Of a DNA stretch of 52,792 bases, positions 32,679-41,706 are shown piece by piece. Both the position numbers and the translations under genes were made by a program. A model generated the notes under the pieces. It did no database searches. It was not told where the DNA came from and saw only the letters and a list, made by a program, of their open reading frames with translations. Source of the stretch: JAWLEV01 sp046538105 (GTDB lineage: Bacteria > Chloroflexota > Anaerolineae > UBA1429). The first letter of the stretch is position 1. The number at the start of each line of letters is the position of its first letter. Location: contig JBKHJO010000012.1 in the NCBI GenBank assembly GCA_046538105.1, forward strand, positions 1 through 52,792. Direction: 5' to 3'.

Positions 32679-32731
32679 CTGGGAGGGGGTGAGGCTGACT
32701 CGCACGTCCATTGGCCCGCCAGAAAGCGCCA

Positions 32732-32760
32732 TTGACACGTCACCGCAGTACCGTTATAAT
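32732..32760 (+). promoter_or_regulatory. Consensus sigma-70 promoter of the SH3 gene
   Basis: TTGACA (32732-32737) and TATAAT (32755-32760) with a 17-nt spacer match the consensus at every position. An AAGGAGG ribosome site follows before the ATG at 32809, so this gene is probably well expressed. Confidence 0.9.
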
Positions 32761-32808
32761 AGCGATCACTGTCGAATCAAACAGAGCGCCTTATAAGGAG
32801 GCACCCCA

Positions 32809-33381
32809 ATGGGTCTCGATTCTAACCAGCAACCGAACCGTCGTAGATCAGAAGAGGATCTCTGGCCAACGTGGATGTGGATCGCCGTACCTGTACTGGT
32901 CGTGGTCGTGGTAGGGGGACTTTGGTGGGCCATATTCTATCCCTCCGAGACGGCCCAGGCCACACCCACGCCCTCGCCGACGCTGGAAGCTCTTCCAACA
33001 CAACCCACCCAGTCGCCCACGGCACACGAAACTGTGACATCAGAAGAGGAAACCACTCCCACACGAGATGTCCTATCTCCTCCTGAAACAGTCACCCCCA
33101 CCCTAGAAGCAACTGCCACGCCGACGGAAGAAGCCGAACCAACAGAGGAAACGGGCCTGGCTGTCGGGGGTGAAGCCACCATCTCTGGCACGGGAAACGT
33201 GGGCGTGAATATGCGCTCTGGCGCTGGGACATCCCACGCGCGGACCAAGACACTGTCCGAGGGCACCGAGGTGGAGTTGATCGGGGGGCCCAAAGAGGCG
33301 AACGGCTATACGTGGTGGGAAGTACGCGACGACACCGGACAGACCGGTTGGGTAGTCGGTCGGTACTTGTCTGCGAAATAA
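32809..33381 (+). CDS. Membrane-anchored bacterial SH3-domain protein
   Basis: A 190-residue protein: a charged N-terminus, one membrane helix (residues ~22-42, MWIAVPVLVVVVVGGLWWAI), a long Thr/Pro/Glu-rich spacer (~45-115), and a C-terminal bacterial SH3 domain (NVGVNMRSGAGTSHARTKTL, then EVELIGGPKEANGYTWWEV and TGWVVGRYL). Such domains bind cell-wall peptides or glycans. The spacer style matches that of the sortase at 24.8 kb. It stands under its own consensus promoter, ahead of ligA. Confidence 0.85.
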   Translation: MGLDSNQQPNRRRSEEDLWPTWMWIAVPVLVVVVVGGLWWAIFYPSETAQATPTPSPTLEALPTQPTQSPTAHETVTSEEETTPTRDVLSPPETVTPTLEATATPTEEAEPTEETGLAVGGEATISGTGNVGVNMRSGAGTSHARTKTLSEGTEVELIGGPKEANGYTWWEVRDDTGQTGWVVGRYLSAK

Positions 33382-33548
33382 GGTCTCCTCACCACTGACC
33401 CTATCGTCCAACGTACCATGATGAGCAGTTGATTCGATGGCCGGGAAAGGAATCGGAACTGTCTCTTTCCCGGCCCGTTGCCCTGGTGCAAATCCGTCAC
33501 CACCTTCCCATATTTTCTCCATGGGTCCTGCCACAAGAGGAAGCATCG

Positions 33549-35624
33549 ATGTCTGAAAACCTGCGTGCCCGTGCGCAAAGACTGCGCACACTGATCCGCT
33601 ATCACAACTATCGCTACTATACGCTGAACGATCCCGAGATCACCGACGCTGAATACGATGCCCTGATGCGCGAATTGGGCACCATTGAGGAGGAGCATCC
33701 GGAACTGATCTCCCCGGACTCGCCCACACAGCGCGTCGGTGCCGAGCCGCTGGAGGCCTTTGACAGGGTGGAACATCCCTATCCCATAACCAGCCTCTCC
33801 GACGCCTTTTCCAGAGAGGAGGTAGAGGCCTGGCTTGATCGCGCCCTGCAACTGCTGCCCCAGGGGATCTCCCTGGAATTCGTGGCCGAACCCAAGATTG
33901 ACGGGCTGGCGGCGGCCTTGACGTACGAGGACGGGCTCCTCCGCCGCGCCGCCACGCGGGGCGATGGTCGGACGGGAGAGGATATCACCGAGAACGTGCG
34001 CACCATTCGCAACGTCCCTCTGCGCATCCCTGTGGGCAACGACATCGTTCCCCCATCGCTCGTCGAGGTTAGGGGAGAGATCTATATACCGCGAAACCTC
34101 TTTGAAGCGTTGAACGAGAGACGTCAGGCGGAGGGCGAGGAGCCCTTTGCCAACCCCCGCAACGCCGCCGCTGGCTCGGTCAGGCAGTTGAACCCTCGCA
34201 TCACGGCAGAACGTCCCCTGCGATTCTTCGCTTACGCCATCGGACATGTGGAGGGAACAGAGATAGCGACCCAATGGGAAGCCCTCCAATATCTACGAGA
34301 TCTGGGATTCGCCGTCAACGAGGATATCCGCCGCTTCACAGACTTTCAGAAGGTCTTACACTATTGCGAGGAGTGGATGGACAACCGAGACAGTCTCAAC
34401 TATGAGGCGGACGGGGTGGTGATCAAGATCAACGACCTGCGTACCCAGCAGCGCCTGGGCATCGTGGGCAACGCGCCGCGCTGGGCCGTGGCCTACAAAT
34501 TCCCAGCCCGAGAGGCCACGACACGTCTGTGCAAGATCGCAGTTAACGTGGGGCGCACGGGCGTGCTCATCCCCTATGCCATCCTGGAGCCGGTGCGCAT
34601 CGGCGGCGTCACCATTCGCCAGGCCAGCCTGCATAACTTTGAGGATCTGGCACGCAAGGACATCCGCGAGGGGGATTTGGTGGTGGTACGCCGCGCCGGG
34701 GATGTCATTCCCCAGGTGGTGGGTCCGGTGGAGGGGGTACGCGACGGCAGCGAAAAGGCCTTTCCCACACCAGAGGTCTGTCCCGTCTGCGGCGAGCCCG
34801 TGATAAGCAACGAAGAAGAGGTAGACATCTACTGTGGCAATCCCTCCTGCCCGGCCCAGGCGGTGCGCCGCGTGGAGTACTGGGCCTCCAGGGGAGCCAT
34901 GGATATTGAGGGGTTGGGGATCAAACTGGCCGAACAACTCGTCGATGCGGGACTGATCGCCGACGTGGCCGACCTTTACACGCTGGAGAAAGACAACCTT
35001 CTAGAACTTGGGGGGTTTGCCGAGAAACGGGCCCAAAACCTGCTGCAAGCCATCGCCGACAGCCGGAAGCGTCCCCTGTGGCGCGTCCTCGTCGGGCTGG
35101 GTATCCGTGGCGTCGGAGGCACCGTGGCCCGGCTGCTGACCGATCACTATCGTTCCATAGACGACCTCAAAGAGGCGTCTTCGGAGGAACTCGAGGAACT
35201 CGAAGGTATAGGCCCGGGCATCGCCGAGGCCATCGCGGACTTTTTTGCCCGAGCAGATAATCGCACCCTGCTGAAGAAACTGCGCGAACGGGGCGTCAGC
35301 CTGCAGGACGAGGAGCAGGAGGAACGCGGAGAGGCACCTCTGGAGGGCGTCACCATCGTGATCACGGGCACCCTGCCTTCCATGAGCCGCAGGGAGGCCA
35401 AAGAATTGATCATGGCCCACGGAGGGCGGGTGACAGGTAGCGTCTCGGGCAAGACGACGTATCTCCTGGTGGGAGAGAGGCCGGGCAGTACCAAAACCCG
35501 GGCGGCGGAAAGGGAGGGTGTGCCCGTCATAGATGAAAACGGCCTTTACGCACTTATCGATCACTCTGAAGCAGATGGTATGCTGGAGGATGACGGCGTA
35601 GAACAGCCCCCCCTGGATCTATGA
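33549..35624 (+). CDS. ligA: NAD-dependent DNA ligase
   Basis: A 691-residue LigA that seals nicks using NAD. Domain order is normal: the NMN-binding Ia domain (YHNYRYYTLNDPEITDAEYD), the adenylation domain with Lys116 in EPKIDGLAAAL, the OB fold, the zinc finger (CPVCGEPVIS then YCGNPSCPAQ), helix-hairpin-helix repeats (ELEELEGIGPGIAEAIADFF), and a C-terminal BRCT domain (GVTIVITGTLPSMSRREAKE). The ATG at 33549 follows AGAGGAAG and begins the domain; the frame is open 40 codons upstream. It is followed at 28 bp by the MrfA-like gene, so DNA repair genes are grouped here. Confidence 0.98.
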   Translation: MSENLRARAQRLRTLIRYHNYRYYTLNDPEITDAEYDALMRELGTIEEEHPELISPDSPTQRVGAEPLEAFDRVEHPYPITSLSDAFSREEVEAWLDRALQLLPQGISLEFVAEPKIDGLAAALTYEDGLLRRAATRGDGRTGEDITENVRTIRNVPLRIPVGNDIVPPSLVEVRGEIYIPRNLFEALNERRQAEGEEPFANPRNAAAGSVRQLNPRITAERPLRFFAYAIGHVEGTEIATQWEALQYLRDLGFAVNEDIRRFTDFQKVLHYCEEWMDNRDSLNYEADGVVIKINDLRTQQRLGIVGNAPRWAVAYKFPAREATTRLCKIAVNVGRTGVLIPYAILEPVRIGGVTIRQASLHNFEDLARKDIREGDLVVVRRAGDVIPQVVGPVEGVRDGSEKAFPTPEVCPVCGEPVISNEEEVDIYCGNPSCPAQAVRRVEYWASRGAMDIEGLGIKLAEQLVDAGLIADVADLYTLEKDNLLELGGFAEKRAQNLLQAIADSRKRPLWRVLVGLGIRGVGGTVARLLTDHYRSIDDLKEASSEELEELEGIGPGIAEAIADFFARADNRTLLKKLRERGVSLQDEEQEERGEAPLEGVTIVITGTLPSMSRREAKELIMAHGGRVTGSVSGKTTYLLVGERPGSTKTRAAEREGVPVIDENGLYALIDHSEADGMLEDDGVEQPPLDL

Positions 35625-35652
35625 TCTGCCCATCTTGCTAGGAGAATGTCTC

Positions 35653-38229
35653 GTGGTCGATCTACATTTCGTCCGCCAGCAAATAAGAGAAGATCCCCAA
35701 CTCATGGCCAATGTGACGTCCTGGCGTACCCTGGACTCCAGGGGCGCTGCCTATGGCAGCGTGCCGGCCGGGTTGGATACCGATCTACAAATGCTCCTTC
35801 GTAAGCGGGGTACGCCCAGGCTGTACCGACACCAATCGCTTGCCGTGCGTCGGGCACTGGAGGGCGAGCACCTGATCATCGTTACACCCACTTCCTCGGG
35901 CAAAACCCTGTGCTATAACCTGCCAGTCCTTCACAGTCTGTTGTGGCAGCCCGACGCGCGCGCCCTGTACCTCTTTCCCACCAAGGCTCTGGCTCACGAC
36001 CAGTTACACACCCTGCGCGGCGATGCAGGCCTCCTGGGATTGGATGTCCCCATCGAGGCATACGACGGGGACACTCCCAGAAGCCGTCGGCGACGCATCC
36101 GAGACAATAGCGGGATCATCCTGACGAATCCCGACATGCTACACGTGGGCATACTGCCCCACCATACCCAGTGGCACGACTTTTTTTCCCATCTGCGCTA
36201 CGTCGTCATCGACGAGATACACACCTACCGAGGGATATTTGGCAGCCACGTGGCCAACGTCTTTCGACGTCTTAAACGGATCTGTCAGTTTTACGGCAAC
36301 GCCCCCCAGTTCATCTGTTCCTCGGCCACCATTGCCAATCCTGCCGAACTGGCAGAAAGGCTCTTCGAGGAAAAAGTCAGCCAAATAACCGAGAATGGCG
36401 CTCCCCGGGGAAGACGCGACGTGATCTTTTATAATCCTCCCATCGTCGACCGGCAGATGGGCCTGCGTCGCTCACCCCTTTTGGAAACACAAACCCTCGC
36501 TGGACAGATGCTCGACGCCGGCCTTCAGGTGGTGGTCTTTGGGCGCTCACGCCGCACTGTGGAAAAGTTGGTGCTCCAGTTGCGACAGAAAGCCGGACGT
36601 CACGCCCTTTCAAGGCAAGAGATTCGAGGATACCGCGGGGGCTATTTGCCAGAGGAGCGCAGAGAGATAGAGCAAGGACTCCAGGATGGGACGGTGCGCT
36701 GCGTCGTGGCCACCAATGCCCTGGAGTTGGGCATTGACATAGGAAGCCTGCAGGCCTGCATCCTGGTCGGATATCCCGGCACCATCGCCAGTACGTGGCA
36801 GCAAATGGGCCGCGTGGGGCGGGGCAGAGAGGAGAGCATCGCCTTCCTGGTGGCCTCCTCATCACCCCTGGATCAATATATCATCTCCCATCCCCGGTAT
36901 CTCTTTGGCCGCTCGCCCGAACACGCCCTGATCAACGAGGACAATCTTTATGTACTGCTGGATCACATCAAATGCGCCGTGGCCGAACTCCCTTTCACCG
37001 AGCAGGACGACTATGGGGGCGAGGACTTGCAGCGCATCCTGGCGCTCCTGGAAAAACAAGGCGCCGTGCACAAGTCGCGGGCGAGATGGTATTGGACGGG
37101 CGATACGGCGCCTGCCCCCCAATTTTCCCTGCGCAGTGCGCGGCAGGATGACATCATCGTGTGCCAGGACGACGGCGATGAACGAGAGGTCATCGGACAG
37201 ATTGATAGGGCGACCGCGCCCGTATGGGTCCATGAGGGAGCCATCTACCTGCACGAGGGGCAACGGTATCTCGTGGAATCCCTGGACTGGGAGGGAGGTA
37301 TCGCTCATGTGCGCCCCGTGGAGGTAGACTTTTACACCGAAGCCAGCCAGAACACGCGCATCGATATACAGGGAACCATGGAAGAGCGGGCGAGACCCCA
37401 TATGCACCTGGCACGAGGCGAGGTGGTATTGACGACGCGCGCCACGGGCTACCGACGCCTGCGCCCCGACACCATGGAACACCTGGGCTGGGGAGAGATC
37501 GATTTGCCCGAACAGAGTATGCTCACTGCCGCCTGCTGGCTGACGGTCCCCGAACACGTCGTATCGCGGTTGCGCGACGAGGGATGGTGGGACGAGAGGG
37601 AGGGGGGATCGCGAGGCCCCAATTGGCCTACCCAGAGCGAAAAGGCACGCCGCCGCGACGGCTATCGCTGCAGACAGTGTGGTGCCTCACAGCGTTCCGG
37701 GCGCAAGCACGATGTTCACCACATCAGGCCCTTTCGTGAGTTCAACTGGCTACCGGGCAAGAACGAAAACTACCGTCAGGCGAACGCGCTCTCCAACCTC
37801 ATCACGCTCTGCCCCAGTTGTCACCGCAAGGCGGAGCAGGCGGTGGCCGTCAGGGGCACCCTGGCGCGTCTGGCCCACGTCCTGAGACACGTGATCCCCC
37901 TCCACCTCATGTGCGACTATCGGGACATTGGCGTTCTTTCCGACGGCGAGTGCTCGCAAACGGGAGCCCCCACCGTATTCATCTACGACCAGATCACCTC
38001 TGGCGTCGGCCTGAGTGACGAGGCCTTTTTTCTCTATGAGGAACTGCTATATGGGGCCGCCGAACTGGTCCGCGACTGCTCCTGTGAGGGGGGATGTCCC
38101 TCCTGCATCGGCGTGGCCGGGCTTTCCCACGGGCGCGAAAAGGCCCAGGTCCTCCGGCTTATCGACGCCCTGCAACGACCTACAACCTTGAGGGACAAAG
38201 TATCCTGTGAACATCCGTCCTCACGCTAG
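35653..38229 (+). CDS. mrfA: MrfA-like DEAD/DEAH helicase with an inserted HNH endonuclease domain
   Basis: An 858-residue superfamily 2 helicase of the YprA/MrfA type (mitomycin repair). Motifs seen: YRHQSLAVRRALEGEHLIIV, Walker A TPTSSGKT, DEIH in YVVIDEIHTYRG, SSATIANPAEL, ATNALELGIDIG and QMGRVGRG. The C-terminus has the DUF1998 region (APTVFIYDQITSGVGL) with the cysteine cluster Cys809, 811, 815, 818 (CSCEGGCPSC). Between them an HNH nuclease motif is inserted: Cys673-x2-Cys676, His689-His690 (DVHHIRPF), NALSNLITL, and Cys720-x2-Cys723-His. B. subtilis MrfA lacks such a nuclease as I recall. The GTG at 35653 follows TAGGAG. Confidence 0.88.
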   Translation: MVDLHFVRQQIREDPQLMANVTSWRTLDSRGAAYGSVPAGLDTDLQMLLRKRGTPRLYRHQSLAVRRALEGEHLIIVTPTSSGKTLCYNLPVLHSLLWQPDARALYLFPTKALAHDQLHTLRGDAGLLGLDVPIEAYDGDTPRSRRRRIRDNSGIILTNPDMLHVGILPHHTQWHDFFSHLRYVVIDEIHTYRGIFGSHVANVFRRLKRICQFYGNAPQFICSSATIANPAELAERLFEEKVSQITENGAPRGRRDVIFYNPPIVDRQMGLRRSPLLETQTLAGQMLDAGLQVVVFGRSRRTVEKLVLQLRQKAGRHALSRQEIRGYRGGYLPEERREIEQGLQDGTVRCVVATNALELGIDIGSLQACILVGYPGTIASTWQQMGRVGRGREESIAFLVASSSPLDQYIISHPRYLFGRSPEHALINEDNLYVLLDHIKCAVAELPFTEQDDYGGEDLQRILALLEKQGAVHKSRARWYWTGDTAPAPQFSLRSARQDDIIVCQDDGDEREVIGQIDRATAPVWVHEGAIYLHEGQRYLVESLDWEGGIAHVRPVEVDFYTEASQNTRIDIQGTMEERARPHMHLARGEVVLTTRATGYRRLRPDTMEHLGWGEIDLPEQSMLTAACWLTVPEHVVSRLRDEGWWDEREGGSRGPNWPTQSEKARRRDGYRCRQCGASQRSGRKHDVHHIRPFREFNWLPGKNENYRQANALSNLITLCPSCHRKAEQAVAVRGTLARLAHVLRHVIPLHLMCDYRDIGVLSDGECSQTGAPTVFIYDQITSGVGLSDEAFFLYEELLYGAAELVRDCSCEGGCPSCIGVAGLSHGREKAQVLRLIDALQRPTTLRDKVSCEHPSSR

Positions 38230-38332
38230 TTTTACGCCATATTTACGTCCACACCTATGAATTCAGCGTACCAGATGCTATAATAATATATGATGAACGC
38301 CAAAAGGATCCCAAATTTTCTTGGAAAAAACA

Positions 38333-39562
38333 ATGGATATTAAAGAACGGTTACAAAGAGCGGGGTTGTTAGGAGACGAGGAAGGCGGTCAGGATCGGGA
38401 GGCTCCAAGAAAAAAGGAGGCCACCCTCAACTCGTTGATAGATGGTCACTGGATGCAGATCCCACAGGGACGATGCTTTGTCGTGGAGCAGAACTATAGC
38501 CTGGAGAAATGGCATGGTTCCCAACAACTCTTGCATGCTCTGAGTATATCGGGCGATACGTGGACCCCCTTTATCATCGGCGCAAGAGACGACAGATTTG
38601 ATCTAAAAAAAGCCCTCTTTATCGATACAGAGACGACGGGACTCGGCCGTGGGGGCGGAACGTACGTTTTTCTCGTAGGCCTGGGCTTCTTTCAGGAGGA
38701 TCGATTCCACCTTTTGCAGTATTTTATGCCCGACTATGGTGAGGAGGGAGCCCTGCTCCACCTCCTGGCGGATCACCTCGCAGGCCACCATGGCCTCGTC
38801 AGTTTCAACGGGCGCTCTTTCGACTGGCCGTTACTTCGAACACGCTATATCCTCTCCCAAGGAGAACTCGCTTTCGACGATACGCCCCATCTGGACCTGC
38901 TCCTGTTGGCGCGACGTCTATGGAGATACGCCCTGCCCTCATGTGCATTGTCCTATCTCGAAAACACGGTACTTGACGTGGAACGCCAGGGCATGGACGT
39001 ACCTGGATACGAAATCCCACAGATCTATACCGATTACGTAGAATGGGGGGCAACGAAACGCCTGGCCAACGTCTTCTACCATAACAGGATCGACGTGCTC
39101 TCTATGGTAGCCCTCGCCTCGAGGATCGGCACCACCCTTGAGGCTCCCTTTGGACGGGACGACGATCCCTACTGTGATTTTTTGGCCCTGGGCAGGGCTT
39201 ACGAGGCTGTCCAGGAGACGGAGAGGGCCATTCGCGCCTACCAGAGGGCCCGCCAGGAAGGCGGGCAAGAGACGCGAGAGGCGGCCTGTAAACACCTTTC
39301 CTTTCTTCTCAAGCGATTGGGACGGCATGAAAAAGCCGCCCAGATATGGCGAGAATTGCTTGACGGGAACAAAGTATATCCCTATATTGAACTGGCTAAA
39401 CAGTTGGAACACAGAGAACGCGACTATGCCGGGGCCAAATATATGACCCTGGAAGCCATGGCCTGCGCCAACCCCAAGGACAGAGAGTTATTGGAAGCAC
39501 TGGAGCATCGCCTCGAGCGCCTGCAACGACGCCTCAACAAGACCGCGAAGGATGAGAGATGA
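38333..39562 (+). CDS. mrfB: MrfB/YprB-like DEDDh exonuclease with TPR-like tail
   Basis: A 409-residue protein with an RNase H-like exonuclease domain (residues ~90-260) and a helical, TPR-like C-terminus (ERAIRAYQRARQEGG, HLSFLLKRLGRHEKAAQIWR). The catalytic acids are in LFIDTETTGLGRGGG, LVSFNGRSFDWPLLRTRY and HNRIDVLSMVAL. In B. subtilis MrfB works with the helicase MrfA in repair of mitomycin C damage, and the gene follows its partner here as well. It starts at ATG 38333, or at TTG 38321. A TATAAT at 38279-38284 may add a local promoter. Confidence 0.85.
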   Translation: MDIKERLQRAGLLGDEEGGQDREAPRKKEATLNSLIDGHWMQIPQGRCFVVEQNYSLEKWHGSQQLLHALSISGDTWTPFIIGARDDRFDLKKALFIDTETTGLGRGGGTYVFLVGLGFFQEDRFHLLQYFMPDYGEEGALLHLLADHLAGHHGLVSFNGRSFDWPLLRTRYILSQGELAFDDTPHLDLLLLARRLWRYALPSCALSYLENTVLDVERQGMDVPGYEIPQIYTDYVEWGATKRLANVFYHNRIDVLSMVALASRIGTTLEAPFGRDDDPYCDFLALGRAYEAVQETERAIRAYQRARQEGGQETREAACKHLSFLLKRLGRHEKAAQIWRELLDGNKVYPYIELAKQLEHRERDYAGAKYMTLEAMACANPKDRELLEALEHRLERLQRRLNKTAKDER

Positions 39563-41706
39563 TGAGCATCTTGGAGATCGACATACCGACAATAAGAAAC
39601 AGGATTCTGGAAATTTCCCATTCCGGAGGAAGCGTTCAGCATATTCTGCAAGAGTCCCTCGACGCCCTGGTAGAGCAATCTGATGCGGAGGTGGGCGCCG
39701 CCTATCTGGTGGACGAGGGAATGCTGAGTCTGGAAGCCGCACACGGTCTGGATAGCCAATCCGTGCGGGAAAAGAAACTGAATTTGACCCCTTTTCTGGA
39801 CAGCGCCCCCAATATCAGATCGCTGGAGGGAGAGACTGGCGATCACCTTATCAAAGAGGTGCTGCCCTTGGTATCCTCTATGTCGATCCTGTCCCTACCA
39901 CTGACCCATAGAGAGCCCCTGGGCTATCTCTTTGTCGGTCTACCCAGCAGCATGGACATGGAAGAACAAGACCTCGACCTGCTTCATTGCATCGGCCAGA
40001 TCCTGGGACTGGCTATAGAGAATGCCCAACTGCGAGAGCGCCTGGCACGGGAAGGTCGCCAGAGCCAGACGATATACGATATCAGTCGTGCTTTTATGTC
40101 CACAACCACCCTGGACGATCTGCTCGACCTCATCGTGCACTCGGCGGTGGATACCATCGAGGGGGCGGATAACTGCGTACTGCACCTTTTCGACCAGGAG
40201 AGCGGGGAACTTGATCCCCGCGCCCTATCCTTCGCCCAGGCGCGTCCCCACGTGGAGAGCAAGAGCCATCTGCGCATCGGACGCGGGGTAGCGGGCGTCG
40301 CCCTGCAAAAAGGCCGAGTGATGAACGTCCCCGACGTATCGCGTGACGCCCGCTTTGTGCCCTCCGACGGCGGTCGCTCCTTCGTCTCCATGATGGCCGC
40401 CCCCCTCAAGTTGGGGGACCGACGCATCGGTACACTAAGCGTCGACTCGCGAGAAAGGGATGCCTTTTCCGACAGCGACGGCCGCCTGCTCATGACCCTG
40501 GCCACCCAGGCCGCTGCCGCCATCGAGAACGCACGCCTGGTGAGCGATCTACAGGAAAGTCTCGAGCATCTCAAGAGCACCCAGGATCAACTGATACAGT
40601 CGGAAAAGTTGTCCGCCCTCGGCCAGTTGATCGCTGGCGTGGCCCACGAGTTAAACAATCCCCTGACAGCCATCATGGGCTACACACAGATCTTGCAGAG
40701 AAGCGACCGCTTTGATAAAAAGGCCCAAGAGGATCTGAAACGGGTTCATACACAGGCCCAGAGAGCGGCAGAGATCGTGGAGAATCTCCTCACCTTTGCC
40801 CGCCAGCACAGGACGGAACGTCAGTACGTCGATGTGAACGAGATCATCGAGCGCACACTGGAACTACGCAGTTATCAACTCTATGTGGAGAACGTCGAGA
40901 TTGTCAGAGAACTGGACGAAAACCCGCCCCGTACCATGGCCGACGCCAGCCAGATGCAACAGGTATTCCTCAACCTCATCAACAACGCTCTGGACGCCAT
41001 GATCGAACATGCTGGTGGCGGTACGCTGACCATCCGCTCCCAGACAAAGGGCGACAGTATACAAGTCAGCGTCTCGGACACTGGCCCGGGACTATCCTCC
41101 GAGGCCAAAAAGCACCTCTTCGAACCCTTTTTCACCACCAAAGAGGTGGGCAAGGGAACGGGACTGGGTCTCAGCATCTGTTTTGGCATCATCGACGCGC
41201 ACAATGGCAGGATATGGGCCGAGGATCCGCCGGGAGAGGGGGCCACCTTTATCATTCAGATTCCCATCGTCACCCCCACAAAGGAGACGAAAACGGAGAC
41301 GAACCCCGTCCCCCCCGTAACAAAGAAAAGGATCCTGATCGTGGAGGATGACGATCACGTCGCCTCGGTTCTGGAGCGGCTTCTGTCTCAGGACGGTCAC
41401 GATACACTGTGGGCCCAGGATGGGACCATGGCCCTCAAGGCCCTAGCCCGGGCAAAAGATCGAGACGAGACCTTTGATCTGATGATAAGCGACGTCAAGA
41501 TGCCCAAGATGAGCGGAACAAGGCTCTACGAGCGCGTCTCACAACAGGACCCCGAACTCGCCAGACGCACCCTTTTTATCACGGGGGACACCATGAGTTC
41601 GAGCACGCGAGAATTCCTGCGCCATGTCGGCCTGCCCTACCTCACCAAACCCTTTGAAATCCAGGAGATGCGGCTAGCCCTGGACCGCCTCCTGCGGCAG
41701 TCATGA
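39559..41706 (+). CDS. Hybrid sensor histidine kinase with two GAF domains and a receiver domain
   Basis: A 715-residue cytoplasmic signalling protein: GAF1 (~20-160), GAF2 (~175-330), a coiled linker, HisKA with phospho-His363 (LIAGVAHELNNPLTAIMGYT), an ATPase domain (QVFLNLINNALDAM, DTGPGLSSEAKKHLFEPFFT, GLGLSICFGIID), and a C-terminal receiver (KRILIVEDDDHVASVL) with phospho-acceptor Asp645 (MISDVKMPKMSG). It has no membrane helix, so the signal is sensed inside the cell by the GAF domains. It overlaps the mrfB stop, so it is likely co-translated with mrfB; a link to DNA damage is only a guess. Its output partner is unknown. Confidence 0.92.
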   Translation: MMSILEIDIPTIRNRILEISHSGGSVQHILQESLDALVEQSDAEVGAAYLVDEGMLSLEAAHGLDSQSVREKKLNLTPFLDSAPNIRSLEGETGDHLIKEVLPLVSSMSILSLPLTHREPLGYLFVGLPSSMDMEEQDLDLLHCIGQILGLAIENAQLRERLAREGRQSQTIYDISRAFMSTTTLDDLLDLIVHSAVDTIEGADNCVLHLFDQESGELDPRALSFAQARPHVESKSHLRIGRGVAGVALQKGRVMNVPDVSRDARFVPSDGGRSFVSMMAAPLKLGDRRIGTLSVDSRERDAFSDSDGRLLMTLATQAAAAIENARLVSDLQESLEHLKSTQDQLIQSEKLSALGQLIAGVAHELNNPLTAIMGYTQILQRSDRFDKKAQEDLKRVHTQAQRAAEIVENLLTFARQHRTERQYVDVNEIIERTLELRSYQLYVENVEIVRELDENPPRTMADASQMQQVFLNLINNALDAMIEHAGGGTLTIRSQTKGDSIQVSVSDTGPGLSSEAKKHLFEPFFTTKEVGKGTGLGLSICFGIIDAHNGRIWAEDPPGEGATFIIQIPIVTPTKETKTETNPVPPVTKKRILIVEDDDHVASVLERLLSQDGHDTLWAQDGTMALKALARAKDRDETFDLMISDVKMPKMSGTRLYERVSQQDPELARRTLFITGDTMSSSTREFLRHVGLPYLTKPFEIQEMRLALDRLLRQS

